Below are positions 35,310 through 47,717 of a stretch of 64,000 nucleotides of DNA, piece after piece. The DNA lies in contig JAQFVV010006197.1 in the NCBI GenBank assembly GCA_028023455.1, positions 21,139,254 through 21,203,253 on the forward strand, written 5' to 3'. Source of the DNA: Epiperipatus broadwayi. Its lineage: Eukaryota > Onychophora > Udeonychophora > Euonychophora > Peripatidae. Both the position numbers and the translations under genes were made by a program. The notes below the pieces were generated by a model that was given only the letters and a program-made list of their open reading frames with translations, was not told the DNA's origin and made no database searches. How positions within the stretch are numbered: position 1 is the first letter of the stretch; every line of letters begins with the position of its first letter.

Positions 35310-36715
35310 AGATGTCAGCACTATTGACGGAATAATAGATGGCAAGGGAGTATATACTTTGTCAGGTCTTTATTTTGCAGATATCTTTTTGTGTGCAGAA
35401 AGAAGAGAAGATATGGAAGTTATGCCGAGGACATGTGCAAGGGTGGGTAAAAAGATGGGGATTAAATTTAGTGAAGAAAAATCAAATATAATGATGGTTA
35501 ATACTGGGGAAAGAGAAGATGTAGAATTTTTATTGGGGAATATTAAGTTAAATATGGCGAATAGATATAATTATTTGGGAATTATCTTAAGTAATCAGAA
35601 AAATTGTTTGGATGAATGGGAGAAAAATTGATAAATGAAGCAAAGGAAAAAAAAGGATTAATAAAGAAATTAACAGTGTTTTTATATAATAAATATGATG
35701 TAGCTAGAATTATATGGGAGTTGCAGTAGCAGGGTTAACATATGGAATGATGTGTTATGTGTTAGTAAAAGGGTATTAGATTACTTAGAAAAATTACAAA
35801 GAAAGTATAAAGACATGCATTGGATGCAGATGTATAGACATCAAGGTAGGCAATTCAAGGAGAAATGGGATGGTCAAGTTTTTTTATGAGAGATGGAAAA
35901 AGTAAAATGAAAATGTTTGGTAGATTGCAGTTTATGGATAATAAAAGAATAGCCAAAATAGTATTTAATTGGGTTATGAGTAAAGGTCAGGCAACAAGAT
36001 GGGTGAGAAAGATAATTTGGTATGCAAAAGATTTGGATAAAGAATTTATATCAGTATATTTGCACAAAAGATGGGATGATCGTGTTAGGAGGATTGTTGA
36101 GTGTTATAGTGGTAAGGAATAGAATAAAAGAATAGATTCATTATTAAAAATAGGGAGGTAGAGAGATGGAGAACTAGTATGGAGAGTAAGAAGAGTTTAA
36201 ATATATATAGAAGTAAACAGAACGTTAGGTGTGGTTAATGTACGATGATAGTAAGGAAAGTAGTTTATTGTTTAAGGCTCAAGTGGGATCTTTAGCAACA
36301 AGAGAATATACATATAAATGAAAAATATGGGTGATTTAGTCTGTAAATTGTGTAAGGAAGGAATAGAAAATATTAGGCATCTGTTAATTGATTGTAAATG
36401 CTTGAAAACAGAAAGGGTACAAATAATGAAGTTATGGAAGAATAAATATGAAAAAAGTGATTATATAGAAAGTGGATTATTGGTTTTTATGCTGGGTTTG
36501 GGAAAAGATAAGGGGGATTTAGATATAAAGGCCATAGAGTTGATAAATATTGTGCTGTGGAAATGGGATGGAGCAGAATATGGGAAAACTTAGAGTGGGG
36601 AATGGAAGGTATAGTGGCTAACAGGTTTTTCTGGGCATAGTTGCTGAGATATTCCTGACTCTGTTTAAGGAGAAGTCACAGTGCATGACATCACAAATAA
36701 TGATGTTGATCATAA
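35310..36715 (+). pseudogene. 5'-truncated non-LTR retrotransposon ORF2, broken
   Basis: The reading frame opens in the RT with motif C degraded (LYFADIFLCAE at about 35365; an intact enzyme has FADD), followed by KSNIMMVN and the RYNYLGIIL segment near 35570. Later pieces in shifted frames include LEKLQRKY (35790), EMGWSSFF (about 35862) and RLQFMDNKRIAKIVFNWV. Near the C-terminus a CKLC/H/C zinc knuckle lies at about 36345-36405. These are post-RT features of apurinic-endonuclease LINEs; clade not assigned. At least three frameshifts or stops kill it. The GAT/AAT-rich 3' tail (36690-36730) and the shared end AAGGAGAAGTCACAGTGCAT mark the 3' end. A shorter copy of the same family is at 49550-50003. 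Confidence 0.8.
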
Positions 36716-37247
36716 GTAATAATGATGATGAATCATAATGATAAACCCAATTTAACCAAATTATAATAAAGAATGTTGATTAACAAATTTGAAAAATGCA
36801 AAAATAATAGACTATATTTATTGTCTACTTTTAAAAATATTGTTAAGCTTTGTATTTAAGCATTTAATAATCAACATTACTGCTCCATGGATATTGTAGA
36901 ATTCCAGCATCTACAGCGTTTAAATCTAACCATATGTTCAGCAAAATTATAACAAAGACATAGTGTAAAGAGTAATGCTAGACCACTAAAAAATAAGTGA
37001 ATAAAAGCATAAAATTATTTTCATCTTTATAATTTAATCACTGGTAGAGCAATATGCTAGGTAGCTCACATTTTATTGCTAGTGAATGAATCAGTGCCCA
37101 GTTAATAAATTCTAAATGATATAAATATAGAAATGTTATAAATATGATTAAAAATTTGTAACTAAAATTTTATTACTATCTGTTTTCAAATCTTTCAAGA
37201 AAGATCTGTTTTCTCCTTTATTATACATTTCAAGATTAATGAATAAA
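36716..37247. other. AT-rich spacer
   Basis: Nothing recognised. Confidence 0.5.
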
Positions 37248-37632
37248 ATAATTTCTTGACATTAAATCACTAAATATCTCATGATCACCATTTTCTATTT
37301 ACACAAGCTGTTAAAACAGTATCAAACTCTCCATACAATAGTGCCACCAAGTGCAAGCCATAGTAATCAATGAATGCAAGGTTTTTGCATAAAATACCTA
37401 TCTAGTGGCTATTCATCCAATATCACCAGATTAGTATCTATCTACCTTATGGCTTTCATCAGATCCAAGGCTCCTCAGTGATGAAAACCACAAGGTAGAA
37501 ACTAATCTGGAGATATTGGATGAGCAGGCACTAGATAGGGATTTTATGCATAAACCTTTTTGCATCTATTGGTTATTATGGCTTGCACTTAGGGGCTTTA
37601 CTGTATGAAGAATTTGTATTGTTATAATTTCT
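37248..37632. mobile_element. Family C foldback insertion
   Basis: A left arm in minus orientation (37268-37455) and a right arm in plus orientation (37458-37615) form a long imperfect hairpin. The shared 9-mer ATAATTTCT at 37248 and 37624 is a possible target duplication. The right arm keeps a degenerate hammerhead (GTGATGA at 37478, GAAAC, ATC). Confidence 0.75.
37462..37520 (+). ncRNA. Degenerate hammerhead motif, family C foldback
   Basis: Stem I strand TCCTCA is present. The core is GTGATGA (first C lost), stem II ACC/GGT pairs, GAAAC is intact and the cleavage triplet is ATC rather than GTC. Expected to be inactive. Confidence 0.55.
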
Positions 37633-37991
37633 ATTTATTAGCATTAAATTAAACTTTGCTGTTAAAAATTAATTATTGCAGAACATTTATTATTTAAACT
37701 TGTCTTAATAAAAATATTCTACGTAATAAACCTTTTTTTATAAATGTGGTAAGATATGTTTAAATAAAGAGAAATTTGTTTATACATTTTTTTAAAACTG
37801 CATAGTCAGAACTGACTTGAGAGGGGTGCTGACAGTTCAACAGCACACATTCCCTATTTATCAAAGACTCGGATCTGCATAATATACATCATTTGCATAA
37901 ATGAAAACATTTCATCATTTGAAAATATATACAATCCATAAACAAAATGCTTTATAAATCTTGATTTATTATAATATGAACTATTATAATA
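37633..37991. other. AT-rich spacer
   Basis: Nothing recognised. Confidence 0.5.
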
Positions 37992-38334
37992 TACACCTGG
38001 GTCTCGTTTTATGCGATAGATAGGTTTCACAGAAAACCCACATTAAAAAAAATTTGCACAAAAATAGACTTAACTTACCTTAAAAAATGGGGGATAGGTT
38101 CTGTAATTTTCAAAAATCACATAAAAGAAAAGCAACAAGGAAAAATTACTTTAAAATTCACATTAAAAAAATAAGGAAATAAAGTATGACTAATAAAAAA
38201 TTTCAAATATTTGAAAAAAATTGATATAAGACAAACTTTTTTTACTTTTTTTTTATTAACTACAGTATTTAATTTTTCATACATATTTTAATCATTATCA
38301 CTACTTGACAATATGTGGTTCATTTGTGAACAGG

Positions 38335-39470
38335 TAAAAAATAAGATTCATCACAAGAGGAAGTACAACTAGCACCATTTTCAGTCTTGTGCTGTGTTAA
38401 TGGTTTTCTGTCGACAATGTAATCGATGATTAAACTTTGAGATGATGATTTTACTAATTGTTTATAAAGCTCATGATATTCAGCCATATAACTATTTAGC
38501 TCTCATTGGAATTTAAGAGGTTGTTTATTGCCACAAACTATCTCAAATTTAAGCATTTTTTGATGTTTTTCTTTGTCTCACACATCAATGGAAAATCTAT
38601 GATTAACCAAAAGACTGTTTTTTACGAGGCTCCTCGTAGACATCTGATGTCATTCTAACTCAGCCGATTCTTATGCTAAAAAATTCGTTCGATACGTTTT
38701 GAAGAGGTTTTTAAAAGTTCTGTAAGATGGTGACCTCTTCCGACTTATTTTACAAGTAAAAAATAAAAAAAAATGCATTTAAACCTAAACAAAGAAAGAA
38801 CATTATTTGTGATTGGTTCTTAGCAAGCTCTCAGTCGAAAAAGACATTCTGATTGGCTGGAAAGAACAAAGAAACCGCCTGATCAAAGAAAATAAAGAAA
38901 AACGCTGAGATTTTCATTTCGAATCCAATTTTAAGTATTATAAAATTATATTTATGGAAATTAAAAATTATTTCCAGAGAGAATAATAAAAAAACAAAAT
39001 TATTTTCGAAAAATATTGAAGATTTTAGTAAAAATATTGAAGATGTAGTAAAAAGAAATATTTACTTTTCTATAACGTAAAAGTCGATCTTTTTGTTTAT
39101 ATTATAGCTTTTATGTTGCCGAAATTGAATATTTTAGAATAAATAATTAGCAATTTATTTTTGAAAGAACTTTCGTTCTCTTCATAACCTGAAAAATTAA
39201 TAATATACTTTTTATAAATGTATCTGAGTTGAATTTAATATTATAGGCGAATATGTTTTAACAATAGGCTTTGTCTTCAGTTTGTGAGTTGGCCAATTAA
39301 AAGATTTGATTTTTACCTCATACAACCAATAATATAATTAGCGGTTAAAAGATTAAATGATTTTTACTTCTCAGAAAATAATAAATGTGCCTTCATTTGA
39401 TAGATATTTTTGTTTTCTACTGAAATAAATTTTAAATGTTCACATTTTGCTTCTATATTAAAAATGAGAT
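38335..39470 (-). pseudogene. Decayed coding frame inside the pogo/Tigger-like element
   Basis: On the minus strand, one frame reads from about 39470 toward 39357. It is interrupted by the piggyBac-type insertion and resumes at 38602 in the same frame (insert plus duplication is 750 bp). It continues with pieces such as HQKMLKFEIVCGN, MAEYHELYKQLVKSSSQ and IDYIVDRKPLTQHK to a stop near 38335. Three internal stops are present. The composition is protein-like, and the position at the 3' side of the element would suit the C-terminus of its transposase. I cannot identify the family from the residues alone. Confidence 0.4.
38607..39352 (-). mobile_element. piggyBac-like non-autonomous element, second copy (746 bp)
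   Basis: Flanked by TTAA (38603-38606 and 39353-39356) and aligned over its whole length, in reverse, with 8746-9502. The left end is CCAAAAGACTG and the right end, on the minus strand, is TCTTTTAACCGC (the first C of CC mutated). The two CCAAT boxes (as ATTGG at 38812 and 38852) are again exactly 40 bp apart. Confidence 0.85.
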
Positions 39471-39935
39471 CACAATCAAAACAAGATTATACATTATCAT
39501 TAGAAAGATTATTTTCAGTTTACAAAATCAACAAAATCTTCATTATTTATTTTAAAGATCTAAAAGAATATTTATTTCTGTTATATCTAACAAAATATGT
39601 TTTAAAAGTTTAAAATTTTTGAATATTTATTGCGATATTTTTATACTCTGAAGTATAAATCTATTATTATTATTATTTACTCAAATATAAGTAGATTATT
39701 TATGTAAAAGCTCAGGCCATATTCACATTAGCTGCTATTATAATGTTATATTTTTGAAAAAAAGTATTTCAAATCAAAATAAGTTATTAATAATTTAAAT
39801 TTCTTGATATCTAATAAATATAGTGAAATATGAATTTCTTTATCACATAAAAGAAAACCCACAAAAAAAGAAACATGAATCTCATAACTTCAAAATCGCA
39901 TTTAAAAAATCCCCATAAATTGAGACCCCGGTGTA

Positions 39936-40684
39936 CTCCATCTTTTCTGACTATATTATTTTATAGTCTTTATTCCTTGATAAAGACTATAAATAATATA
40001 GTCAAAATATTGGAATATATTATTGTACATTATAATAGTTCACATTATAATAAATCAAGATTTATAAAGAACTTTATGTGTGGATTGTATATATTTTGAA
40101 ATTATTTGGTTATTTTTAGAATAGAAGACTGTCTTTGTTATTTTTTAATTTATTTCATCATTTTCTAAATATAACTAGATTTCTTTTTGTACAATGTTAT
40201 TAAATCAATATTTGAGTAAGCAAAATAAAATATTTATAATGCAATATATATATTATTTCATGGAGTGTTTTATTTTATTTTAGTAACTTCTTATTCAAAA
40301 TAAATAAAAATTTTAATGAAAAAAATCATTCTTGATTTGTTTTATATTAATTGTAAAGCAATCAATCTGTATCTATAAATAAGATAATTTTTAAAAACAT
40401 CTGTTTTTTATCACATATAAAAAAGGCCCTGTATAAAACATTGCATAAGGTCCTACTTTTTTGGGGGGTCAGTTCAGTGCATGATACTTAAGTTCCTCAA
40501 ATGTCACAAAAGGTATTAAACAAATAAATTGAGTATTTTGAAGATTTCCTAAAGTTTCAATTAAGTCAATGACACATTCTTCTTGTAAATTTATTTAATT
40601 ATTTGTTTTATTTTAACTGGTACAACTCTTTGTTGTATGTTTTCTTTCATTAATTAATGATATATACAATATATGTATATTAAC
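39936..40684. other. AT-rich spacer
   Basis: An imperfect hairpin is visible around 39945-40010 (ACTATATTATTT with AAATAATATAGT). No gene. Confidence 0.5.
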
Positions 40685-40785
40685 CATTAGAAACCAGCCA
40701 ATACTTAGATAACCCCAATATAGATAACAATCAACTATCTCAAATTGTTGTCAAGGCAACCTCTTTTTAACAATAAAGGTTGAAT
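40685..40785 (+). repeat. Repeat family D, copy 2
   Basis: Matches 20295-20400 over about 100 bp, including GTTGTCAAGGCAACCTC and AACAATAAAGGT. The terminal palindrome of copy 1 is replaced here by the Penelope-like fragment that follows directly. Confidence 0.65.
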
Positions 40786-41031
40786 ACATATATTAAGTGC
40801 ATGGTGATGAAAAAAAAAGATCCAAAAACCAAATCCATATTCCTAGAGCATGAAAACAAACTTGGCTATACATTCGAACCATCAGCCAGCATTGTATGTC
40901 TAGAAAAGAATAATGTTAAACATAAGATAAAGGAATCCTGGAATATTGCCAATAATCATAATGTTGTAAACAAAAAGGAATCCTGCTTCTCTCTCTTTAA
41001 AAAGTGGGTTGCATATTTTTATACAATTTGA
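40786..41031 (+). pseudogene. Penelope-like GIY-YIG C-terminal fragment
   Basis: An open frame of about 80 residues. LEHENKLGYTF, SIVCLEKN, KHKIKESWNIANNHNVVNKK and ESCFSL follow the pattern of the end of the Penelope GIY-YIG endonuclease: a histidine, a hydrophobic I/V strand, then R/K-xx-ES-x-x-I and an N/R-rich helix. The GIY and YIG motifs themselves are absent, so this is a fragment. Repeat family D is joined to its 5' side. Confidence 0.5.
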
Positions 41032-44000
41032 ATACAATTTATGTGGAATTTATATCACATCCTTCACTCAAATTTCACTCATTCATTGCTATGATTATGA
41101 TATCAATACAAAGATACTGAAAGCATTTTCATCATATAAAATAAAAAGTTTTTGTTGTTAAGCTTTTTTTTACTTTGCATTGCCAAGCACTTAATGTAAC
41201 TTATATCGTTTTAAGAAAAGTGAAAAGAACATAATACAGAATTATCAATGTATTATTTTTTTAAATTGTATTTTATTCTGTATTCTATATTTTTCTGCTT
41301 TTCAACAAGGTAAATACATATCAAAACTTAAACATATTTAAAATAATTTTAAGAAATTTAAATATTTGTCAGCCTAAAACAAAATGTGTCATTTATATCT
41401 AGAGTGTTGTATTGTTAAAAAATTGGATTAAAAATGAATGAATATTCTAAAAATTACAAATTTCACTAATGTTATATATAGATCTCGCAAAATAAACTCT
41501 TAATAAGCTTTGAGAATATCTTCAACCCCAGACCGGTTTCTGCTTCTGGCATTGTCAGTTAAGTCATGTGATATCTGACTTGATTTTTTTGAAATTTCAC
41601 TAATAAATATTTGTATGTACTTAAATATTTTTAGAGCTCTTTGGAAATTGTATGATGTAATTTGAAATATTATGATGCTAAAATAAATTTGAATGATTTG
41701 TTCCTGGAGCTTGCTGACAACAGTCAAAAAAGTAAACATGCATATGTACAATTACTTATCACAAAGAACATATTTCCATTGACTAAAAAATATCACATTA
41801 TTATTTATATGGCAGATAGGTAAACCATTTTTTTAAAATAGCTCCCTGCCAGACAAATATTTTTCTAGCAGCCTCTCATGAAATGGACTTATTATCATTG
41901 CTTTATTTTCTAGCTAAAAAAAACTTTAAATGAGAAAAAATCCCAAATCTGTTGAAAAATTATTCAAGTATACTCAAATCACATTTAAAGTTGGAATTGT
42001 AGACATGCTCGGCAAATGCATTATTATTGGACTATAAGACATATCACAAAAATGTTTAACTGTTGCCTTTTCTGTGTTAATTGCCAGTGGGAAAAGGTAA
42101 AACGTAGATACAATGAACTTAAGAAAAGATTTATGATAATATATTACTGGATATTCTGATATAAAAATTGTTTATGTAAGTGTATTCAAACAATTATTTC
42201 AAATTTAGTATTTTAGTGAAAGAGTGGCTCAATTCTTGATCATCAACTGCACCAGACTGTAAATTTACACTAATATTTTTCAGATCATGGAATTACTTTA
42301 TTAAATGATAAAAATGATTATATTAGCTTGGGGAATTAAATTGGAAATTCATTATAAAAATATAAGTCTGTATGAATAAATATCTTAGAATCCAAATAAA
42401 AGATTACAATCAGACATAGAAGTATAACACTTAACACCCAATTTATTTTGCAATGCAAAATTATTTGAATACACTTATCTTTAATGCTACCATCTTGGAT
42501 AAATATGGTTGTTTGTGCAGTAACAATAAACTCTGGAGTGTATGGTTCTGAAGTTGATTCCAATTGTGGCCCATCTGAAGTTTGAAAATACCATTTGTCT
42601 ATTTATATATTTATTTATTTTTATCGCTAATCATTTTATTAGGTAATAAATTATTATTTAAATTTATGCTAGGATATATGGTCACTCATAAATAAATAGA
42701 TCAAGCTTAAATTCTGCATGCTTTTCATTTAACTCCACCCTACTCTTCTATTCATGCATGAAATATTTAATATCCAATAAAACTTATAAAGTCTATACTT
42801 TCTTATATATTTGGATAAAACCTAAGGAAAAAATAAATAACCTCCACTATGCATTTCTAGCAATGCTGACCATCTTGAATTGGCCTAGATCCTTGTCCAT
42901 AAATGCCATCATCATAGATTATTATTTATTTACAAGAAACTTATTTAATTTATAGGTGTGGACAAGAATGATGTCAGCTGGTGTTACTAAAAATGCACCT
43001 TAGGAATCATTTGTATCTTTGAAGATTTTTTTTTTCATGCATTATTACCCATATATTCTAAGAATATGTAGAACTTTTATATGTTATTGCATGCTAAGAC
43101 TTATAGTTCTTACAACAAATTAGTTTTTATATAGCCACTACAATTAATAACTTGATTAGTCAACTTTATAGCAAATTGGATATATTTCAGTTTCACATAT
43201 GTATAATGGTCTAACTCCATATTGAATTATGAAATTCATAGTGCAGAATTTAAAATCAGACTAACTTTTTTATTATAAAAATATGGAAGATGATGCATAC
43301 TAAGTAAAATATAAAATCTAAACCTATTTTAAAATACCTAGTTCAAAACTTGATTCAAGATCCCACTTTTTAATATTGGTTTCATATTCTATTTTTGCTC
43401 TATATTTTTTTCTTAATAATATTTCCCAAAACGTAAAGACATATAATGATGATTAATAGTTTTTTCATCATAGTTTAAAATTGTCTGCTATAAGTTTGAA
43501 TAATTAATTGATACTAGTTGTTACAGTTACTATAATATCTCCATTGCCATAAACCAATTTGAAGATAGAGATATTATAGCACCCTACCATCTGGTATCTA
43601 GTTCTAGAATGAGGTGAAAAACTAATTTTAGAAATGTATGATTAAGCATATGAGAAAAATATGTAATAAGTGTTATGATTTATAATGAACCAAGATAGTA
43701 TGACATTTTTAGATTAATTTTAAAAGAATAATTAAAAACAATAATCTGATATATCTTACTGAGTAAATTGTTCAACTGTAGAAAGTTTCAGTTGATTAAT
43801 GGTTTTGTAAATTATATTAGCATGCAGCGGACATAGACTAAAAATATATCCTTTCTTTATTATTTCTTCTAAATATTTTAATCTTTGATTTAAGATTTGA
43901 ATAAGAGACTTTTTGAAGTCTATGGTCGTTTTAATGAAATTATAGCTTTTATTGATAATATAGTTATAAAAGAAGAAAAGATTTTAATGATTTTCATTTC

Positions 44001-45946
44001 TTTGATTTGATAGTCTTGCCTGAGGCTTTGGGTAAAGCTACTGTTTCCCTTTTATGTCAGCTTAAGTTATCCTGAAAATTGTTTGGGGATATGAACAAAT
44101 ATGCCAATGATTAAATATAATTTGTAATAATAACATTTTTTCCAGGGATTCATGTAAGATTAATGAGTTAAAATTATCAAAAGCTCATTATATGAATGAA
44201 GGTTAACTAGTAATTTATACCTATAACATAGATTAATAAACGTCTGTATAAAAAGATTAAAGTTAGAATTTCTGAAAAAAGAAGTCATTAATTGTTCCAT
44301 GCATGACATCAATATATATTTTTTGTGGAAGATGTTGATGTATGCTACAAAAATATTTATCTCAAATGAATTGAAATTTATTTAAGATAAAGGTTATTTT
44401 GTAACATTGGCTTTTAAAAAATACATCTCAGATCCAATAAGTTCTAATAATTTTATAAAAAAACTATTATTTTTTTAATATAGCAATTAACATAACAGAA
44501 GTGTATCAATAGTTTTCACAGACATAATTTATTTCATGTCAAATATATGGATTTGTCTAAATATGCTTGTTTTTTAATAGTAAAAATTTTAGTCAAATGT
44601 ATTCTAAACCTAGCCTATAAAAATTAGATTTGTTTCAATCATTCTATGCAAATATAGGATTACATTCTGCTTTGTATATATATATTCCAACTAAGGTATT
44701 TTGAAATACTGTTAGATGATGTAGTTGAACTGTTAAATGTTTACTATAGTGTTCTGCTGTTGAATCTATAAAACATATCTTTAATGACTCTTTGGAAAGA
44801 GTTCATTTAATAGAAGTGAAAACAAAAATCATTTATTACTATACTCACTATATTATTCTCAGAAAGTTGCTTTCTGCAATGATATTTTTCATCTCTGTTT
44901 TCATTGGTTATCAAATTATATTTTTTATGTATGTATAATATAGTAATAAAGAAATGAAATATAAAGAAGAGTTAAAGAATCTTTATTATTAAAGATTTAT
45001 GATTTTGAAGCAATTAACTTATTTAAAATTTATTTTACTATTAAGGGTGTATGGGATGTAAGTGGAATTGTGGGTGATGTTTAGTTTAAATATGTTATTT
45101 TGTAGTTCTTTACATTTGAGAAGTCTTCTTATAGCAATGAAACCATTGATTGTATTTTAGAGTTTATTTTTTGGCTAGTCTGGATGAATTGTGAATTTGG
45201 GGTAATTTTAATTATTTATATATTTTTATATTTATGTCACTGAAGAAGAATGTTATAGAGTCAAAACTGTTAGTATAAAGATAAATAAAAAATTGCCTGA
45301 GAATCGATACATAAATGAAGTAATTTATCGTTTACAGTATTTTTATATTTTGAGTAAGAATATTAAATTATCAACTTTTCTTTTTACAGCTTTAGGAAGT
45401 CAGAATTTTATTAAAAAAATATAAAGCATGCTAGGAATTCCAAATAGAAAAAAATGTGTTCAAGAGTAGTTCTCTTCATTCTATTCACAGTTACCTATTG
45501 AAAGCTTTAATAAATGGCTACTGGGCAGTAGTGCTATTGCATTCGCATCTTATACCAGTTTTTGGATTTTGTCTTTACAAAAATTTAGAATTTAACCATC
45601 TCATTGACTATTCAAGAAATGTTCATATAAAAGCCTGTGCCATTGGTATTATAAAGACAAAGGATTATTCAGTAAATTAATGATTATGAATTTTAAATAT
45701 TTTTTTTAAATTAATGAATATTTTTGTTGGTTAACTTCACTATTCTTATAAAATAATATGGACTATTATGTCAAAAAATGAATTACACCTTAGTTGTTAA
45801 AAAAAGTATTTTCAGCATATCATATAATATAAAACATTTTAAATAAGTGAAAGATATGTTACCACAAAGTATATAGTATCAAACTGTCAAGGACTGTGCT
45901 GTAGTAGTAATATAAAAATGCATTACAATTAAAATACTTTTGTCAA
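41032..45946. other. Long AT-rich stretch without a recognised feature
   Basis: About 4.9 kb of AT-rich DNA. The minus-strand frame at 41500-41751 has a hydrophilic C-terminal half that weakly resembles a histone-fold domain (see findings). The 74-residue frame at 45456-45680 is comparatively GC-rich but unrecognised. I see no further repeat shared with the rest of the window. Confidence 0.4.
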
Positions 45947-46046
45947 GTGTTGGTAGTCGAGTGGTCAGCACAGCTGCCTTATAAGCAGTTGTCCTGGGTT
46001 AGCGGGTTCGCTTCCCGGCTGATGCTATGACACATGAAAAAAAAAC
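45947..46046 (+). repeat. tRNA-derived SINE (family S1) with target duplication
   Basis: Folds as a tRNA: acceptor GTGTTGG with CTGATGC, anticodon stem GCTGC/GCAGT around loop CTTATAA, and a T-arm with TTCGCTT. A long variable region contains a second partial copy of the T-arm 5' strand (CGGGTTAGCGGGTTCGC). An A-rich tail after GACACATG ends the unit. AATACTTTT occurs at 45933-45941 and 46051-46059 as a target duplication, which shows retroposition and argues against a functional tRNA gene. Confidence 0.8.
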
Positions 46047-46812
46047 CTAGAATACTTTTAATTTAAATAGCTTTAATCAGAAACTTATATTATTTAAAGA
46101 TCTCATATTTGATTCTCTTAATAGTACTGTCACTGTTCAGACTATTAACACCTTAAAAAAAGACAATAATATCACTCTAAATATTGTGTTATATATATAT
46201 TAATATGTGTGTTATTACTTATAGCTGAATATATCTGAAAAGTTTATATATATTTTGAATTTTTCAAAAAACATTTAAATATTAACATTAGATGATGGAA
46301 ATAAGCCAACATATAATGATAACTATGATCCATTTCAAATTCTTTTACAGCAGGTTTTTTTTTTATATATTATCAAAGTGACTTTCTAAATAATGAAATA
46401 TTATTTTTGCAATCAATTTTTTTCTTTATATATATATTAATAAATGAACTATTCTTGTTTATAGTAACGTATTTTTTTAATATTTAATAGAAAACTAGCA
46501 TGATCATAAATTTTTATTTCGCATTTTGATAATGATTCAGCTGATATATATATAAAATAACAAAAACACTCAAAGGGAAAGCACATAATAGATTTTGTAA
46601 AGCATTCAGATAAAATATCAAATTTTTATAAATTAGAATATTAATATGGTGTTTTCAAGATATCCCCTCTCCCGTTATCAATCCAAGATACAGTAATAAT
46701 TTATCTTGAATATTCAAACAATCTATTAATCTACTTATAAAATAGATGAATATATAGTATAATAATAATTAAATATTTGAAATATATATAAACCAAAACA
46801 CAGAGAAATCAA
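46047..46812. other. AT-rich spacer
   Basis: Nothing recognised. Confidence 0.5.
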
Positions 46813-46913
46813 GCGTTGGTGGTCGAGAGGTCAGTACAGCTACCTTACAAGCAGTTGTCCCGGGTTAGCGGGTTCGCTTCCCGGCCGATGCTATAACACA
46901 TGAAAAAAAAAAT
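46813..46913 (+). repeat. tRNA-derived SINE (family S1), best-preserved copy
   Basis: Acceptor GCGTTGG (46813-46819) pairs with CCGATGC (46885-46891) over 7 bp with two wobbles. The anticodon loop is CTTACAA and the variable/T region is GC-rich. Tail is ACACATG plus A-run. Although the fold is good, the tail, the two sister copies and the internal duplication in the variable/T region indicate a SINE. Confidence 0.75.
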
Positions 46914-47324
46914 TGTATTATTAAATTAGATACAGATAAAAATATTGACAGGATTTTAAGTAACTGGGATTGTATTTAAAAATAGTCATTGCGTTGCATA
47001 CTCATGTTTATATGAATTTCCAAAAACAACAAGTTTACTAAAATTTTAAATATATAAATAATAATAAACATCGCAGCATAAATCTATATTTAGTAAATAC
47101 TTTGTAAATCATCACGATATAGGAGCCTTTGGTAAGAGGGAAAGCAAATATTACATTTAACAATTATCTTTACATAAATGGATTCTTTAAATATATATAT
47201 ATGTGTGTGTAAGAAATCAAACTTTTTACAATTTTTATTTATTTATTTAAGATTTTTTGCAGTTGAATAAAGTGAATACATGAAACATTAGAACGATAAA
47301 GTTACGTTAAATATGTAATTTGTG
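46914..47324. other. AT-rich spacer
   Basis: Nothing recognised. Confidence 0.5.
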
Positions 47325-47565
47325 TATAAAACCACTAAATATCACATGATCACAATTCCCTATGGGTGTACAAGCTGTTATGACAGAGACAAAACTCTCT
47401 ATACAGTAGTGCATCCACTGCAAGCCAGAGTAACTAGTCTGGGGATATTGGATGAGTAAGCACTAAATAGAAATTTTATGCACAAACCTTTTTACATCCA
47501 TTGATTACTCTGGTTTGCACTGGGTGGCACTATTGTATGGAGAGTTTTGCCTCTGTTAATGTGTG
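47325..47565. mobile_element. Family C foldback insertion, short copy
   Basis: Left arm (47333-47433) and right arm (47434-47557) are inverted relative to each other. The junction falls inside the ribozyme, leaving only ACTAGTCTGGGGATATTGG and no CTGATGA core. Confidence 0.7.
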
Positions 47566-47717
47566 TGTACACAGCATGTGCCAATGAAAAAGTGATTGGT
47601 TCTCTCCCCAAACTGCATGCAACGACATCTCTAAATTAATATTTACATGATGTAGCAACATAGTGTAGATATTTATCACAAAAATTTTAAAGCCCTACTG
47701 TATCTAAACTTCAAATC

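Larger units (their letters stand above)
37994..39933 (-). mobile_element. pogo/Tigger-like DNA transposon remnant
   Basis: The termini are inverted: CACCTGGGTCTCGTTTTATG on the left and, on the other strand, CACCGGGGTCTCAATTTATG on the right (17 of 20 matching). TA lies on both sides (37992-37993 and 39934-39935). The CTCGTTTTATGCG-type end and TA target are those of pogo/Tigger elements. Without the nested 750 bp the element is about 1.2 kb, shorter than an autonomous copy. A decayed minus-strand reading frame of unknown identity runs through it (see 38335-39470). Confidence 0.7.

Noticed and set aside
45236-45275. CTGAAGA with TCAAAAC as a hammerhead
   Set aside because: The core differs at two boxes, and stem I cannot be formed with the flanking sequence.
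46813-46892. Functional tRNA gene
   Set aside because: The fold is good, but the A-tail, two sister copies, a target duplication at one of them and an internal duplication in the variable/T region indicate a S1 SINE.
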